A stretch of DNA of 24,515 nucleotides, taken from positions 1-24,515 of the forward strand of contig CAMCTC010000072.1 of assembly GCA_945878355.1 (NCBI GenBank), written 5' to 3'. This document shows, one piece after another, positions 23,194-24,515 of the stretch (positions within the stretch are counted from its first letter, which is position 1; every line of letters begins with the position of its first letter). Source of the DNA: Bordetella parapertussis (lineage in GTDB: Bacteria > Pseudomonadota > Gammaproteobacteria > Burkholderiales > Burkholderiaceae_C). Under the pieces are notes generated by a model. The model was not told where the DNA came from and ran no database searches. It was given only the letters and a program-made list of their open reading frames with translations. A program made the translations under genes and the position numbers.

Positions 23194-24515
23194 ATGAGAA
23201 CCACTTACTGCGGCCTGGTCAGCGAAGCGCTGATGGGCCAGACCGTCACCCTGATGGGTTGGGCACACCGCCGGCGCGACCATGGCGGCGTGATATTCGT
23301 CGACCTGCGCGATCGCGAAGGCCTGGTGCAGATCGTCTGCGACCCCGACCGCGCCGAGATGTTCGCGGTCGCTGAAGGCGTTCGCAACGAGTTCTGCTTG
23401 AAGATTGTCGGCAAAGTCCGGGCCCGGCCCGAGGGTACCGCCAACGCCAACCTGGTCAGCGGCAAGGTCGAGGTGCTGGCCTGGGAACTGGAAGTGCTCA
23501 ACCCCAGCGTCACGCCGGCCTTCCAACTCGACGAGGACAACCTCAGCGAAACCACCCGGCTGACCCACCGCGTGCTCGACCTGCGTCGCCCGGCGATGCA
23601 GAAGAACCTGATCCTGCGCTACCGGGTGGCGATGGAGGTGCGCAAGTTCCTCGACGACCAAGGCTTCATCGACATCGAGACACCGATGCTGACCAAGAGC
23701 ACGCCCGAGGGCGCGCGCGACTACCTGGTGCCTTCGCGGGTGCACGACGGTGCGTTCTTCGCGCTGCCGCAGTCGCCCCAGCTGTTCAAGCAGTTGCTGA
23801 TGGTCGCTGGCTTTGACCGTTACTACCAGATCGTCAAGTGCTTCCGCGACGAAGACTTGCGCGCTGACCGCCAGCCCGAGTTCACCCAGATCGACATCGA
23901 GACCTCGTTCCTGGGCGAGCAGGAGATCCGCGCGATCACCGAGGCGATGATCCGCCAGGTCTTCCGCAAGACCATGGGTCTGGAACTGCCGGTCTATGTC
24001 GAGATGACTTACGCCGAGGCGATGCACCGATACGGCTCGGACAAGCCAGACCTGCGCGTCAAGCTCGAGTTCACCGAGCTGACCGAGGTGATGCGCGATG
24101 TCGACTTCAAGGTCTTCTCGGGCCCGGCCAATGCCAAGGGTGGCCGGGTCGCGGCGCTGCGAATCCCCGGCGGGGCCGACATGAGCCGCGGCGAGATCGA
24201 CGCCTACACCGAGTTCGTCAAGATCTACGGCGCGCGCGGCCTGGCCTGGATCAAGGTCAACGACGCCGGCAAGGGCCGCGAAGGCCTGCAGAGCCCGGTG
24301 GTCAAGAACCTGCATGACGCTGCGGTGGCCGAGATCATCGCCCGCACCGGCGCGTGCAACGGCGACCTGATCTTCTTCGGGGCCGACAAGGCCAAGGTCG
24401 TCAACGATGCCTTGGGCGCGCTGCGCGTCAAGGTCGGCCACAGTGAGTTCGGCCGCAAACACGGCTTGTTCAACGACGTCTGGGCGCCGCTGTGGGTGGT
24501 TGATTTCCCGATGTT
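23194..24515 (+). CDS. aspS: Aspartyl-tRNA synthetase, partial (probably non-discriminating)
   Basis: The first 440 residues of an E. coli-like bacterial AspRS; the C-terminal catalytic part lies beyond the right edge. It charges tRNA with aspartate. Residues 1 to about 105 are the OB-fold anticodon-binding domain. The class II catalytic core follows, with [36 protein letters not shown], motif 2 ([15 protein letters not shown]) and YGSDKPDLR. The bacterial GAD insertion starts after about 290. H30 (RRRDHGG) and G80 (ARPEG) sit where Leu and Lys stand in the Asp-specific E. coli enzyme and match the P. aeruginosa-type enzyme that also charges tRNA-Asn. GGAG eight bases upstream supports the ATG at 23194. 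Confidence 0.96.
   Translation, partial: MRTTYCGLVSEALMGQTVTLMGWAHRRRDHGGVIFVDLRDREGLVQIVCDPDRAEMFAVAEGVRNEFCLKIVGKVRARPEGTANANLVSGKVEVLAWELEVLNPSVTPAFQLDEDNLSETTRLTHRVLDLRRPAMQKNLILRYRVAMEVRKFLDDQGFIDIETPMLTKSTPEGARDYLVPSRVHDGAFFALPQSPQLFKQLLMVAGFDRYYQIVKCFRDEDLRADRQPEFTQIDIETSFLGEQEIRAITEAMIRQVFRKTMGLELPVYVEMTYAEAMHRYGSDKPDLRVKLEFTELTEVMRDVDFKVFSGPANAKGGRVAALRIPGGADMSRGEIDAYTEFVKIYGARGLAWIKVNDAGKGREGLQSPVVKNLHDAAVAEIIARTGACNGDLIFFGADKAKVVNDALGALRVKVGHSEFGRKHGLFNDVWAPLWVVDFPM

Noticed and set aside
23146..24462. A 438-codon minus-strand frame opposite aspS
   Set aside because: aspS is unmistakable on the plus strand; the antisense frame is a codon-usage artefact.

Overview
The window is high-GC DNA with tightly packed genes. 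It looks like the chromosome of a betaproteobacterium, most likely Burkholderiales of the Rubrivivax/Leptothrix/Comamonadaceae kind. The evidence is the ubiJ-ubiB and fmdB-DUF502-aspS neighbourhoods, an AspRS with non-discriminating-type residues, and intergenic palindromic repeats of a type I associate with that order. No rRNA, tRNA, CRISPR array or insertion sequence was found.

Left edge (1-922, minus strand): a small toxin-antitoxin-like locus. It contains a short ORF or gene remnant, a DUF2442 protein with a basic tail, and an XRE-type helix-turn-helix protein cut by the window edge. Diverging from it is a 1219-residue orphan membrane protein (923-4582). This has a large periplasmic part that reads like a type-I periplasmic-binding-protein (ANF-receptor-like) fold, followed by about nine membrane helices. 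Its linker is an in-frame 9-base minisatellite. This gene and its neighbours are the most likely place for something undescribed.

4687-7976: metabolic accessory genes. They are an amidase-signature hydrolase and an aspartyl/asparaginyl beta-hydroxylase-like dioxygenase (both minus), then an exported carboxymuconolactone-decarboxylase/AhpD-fold protein (plus). cysQ follows on the plus strand behind a structured, SD-poor leader.

9092-17986 (all minus): an exopolysaccharide precursor operon. It is read as polyprenyl-phosphate sugar-1-phosphate transferase, outer-membrane beta-barrel (EpsL-like), galE, manC, rfbB, rfbA, ugd. The first genes are joined by overlapping or nearly abutting stop/start codons. 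The products would be UDP-galactose, GDP-mannose, dTDP-4-keto-6-deoxyglucose and UDP-glucuronate, plus the enzyme that loads the first sugar on undecaprenyl phosphate. Glycosyltransferases, flippase, polymerase and rfbC/rfbD are not in the window. A GC-rich palindromic repeat lies inside the operon between manC and rfbB.

18186-24515 (all plus): housekeeping genes. ubiJ-ubiB serve ubiquinone synthesis. They are followed by a sodium:solute symporter, an FmdB-type zinc-ribbon protein, a DUF502 membrane protein, and aspS, which runs off the right edge.
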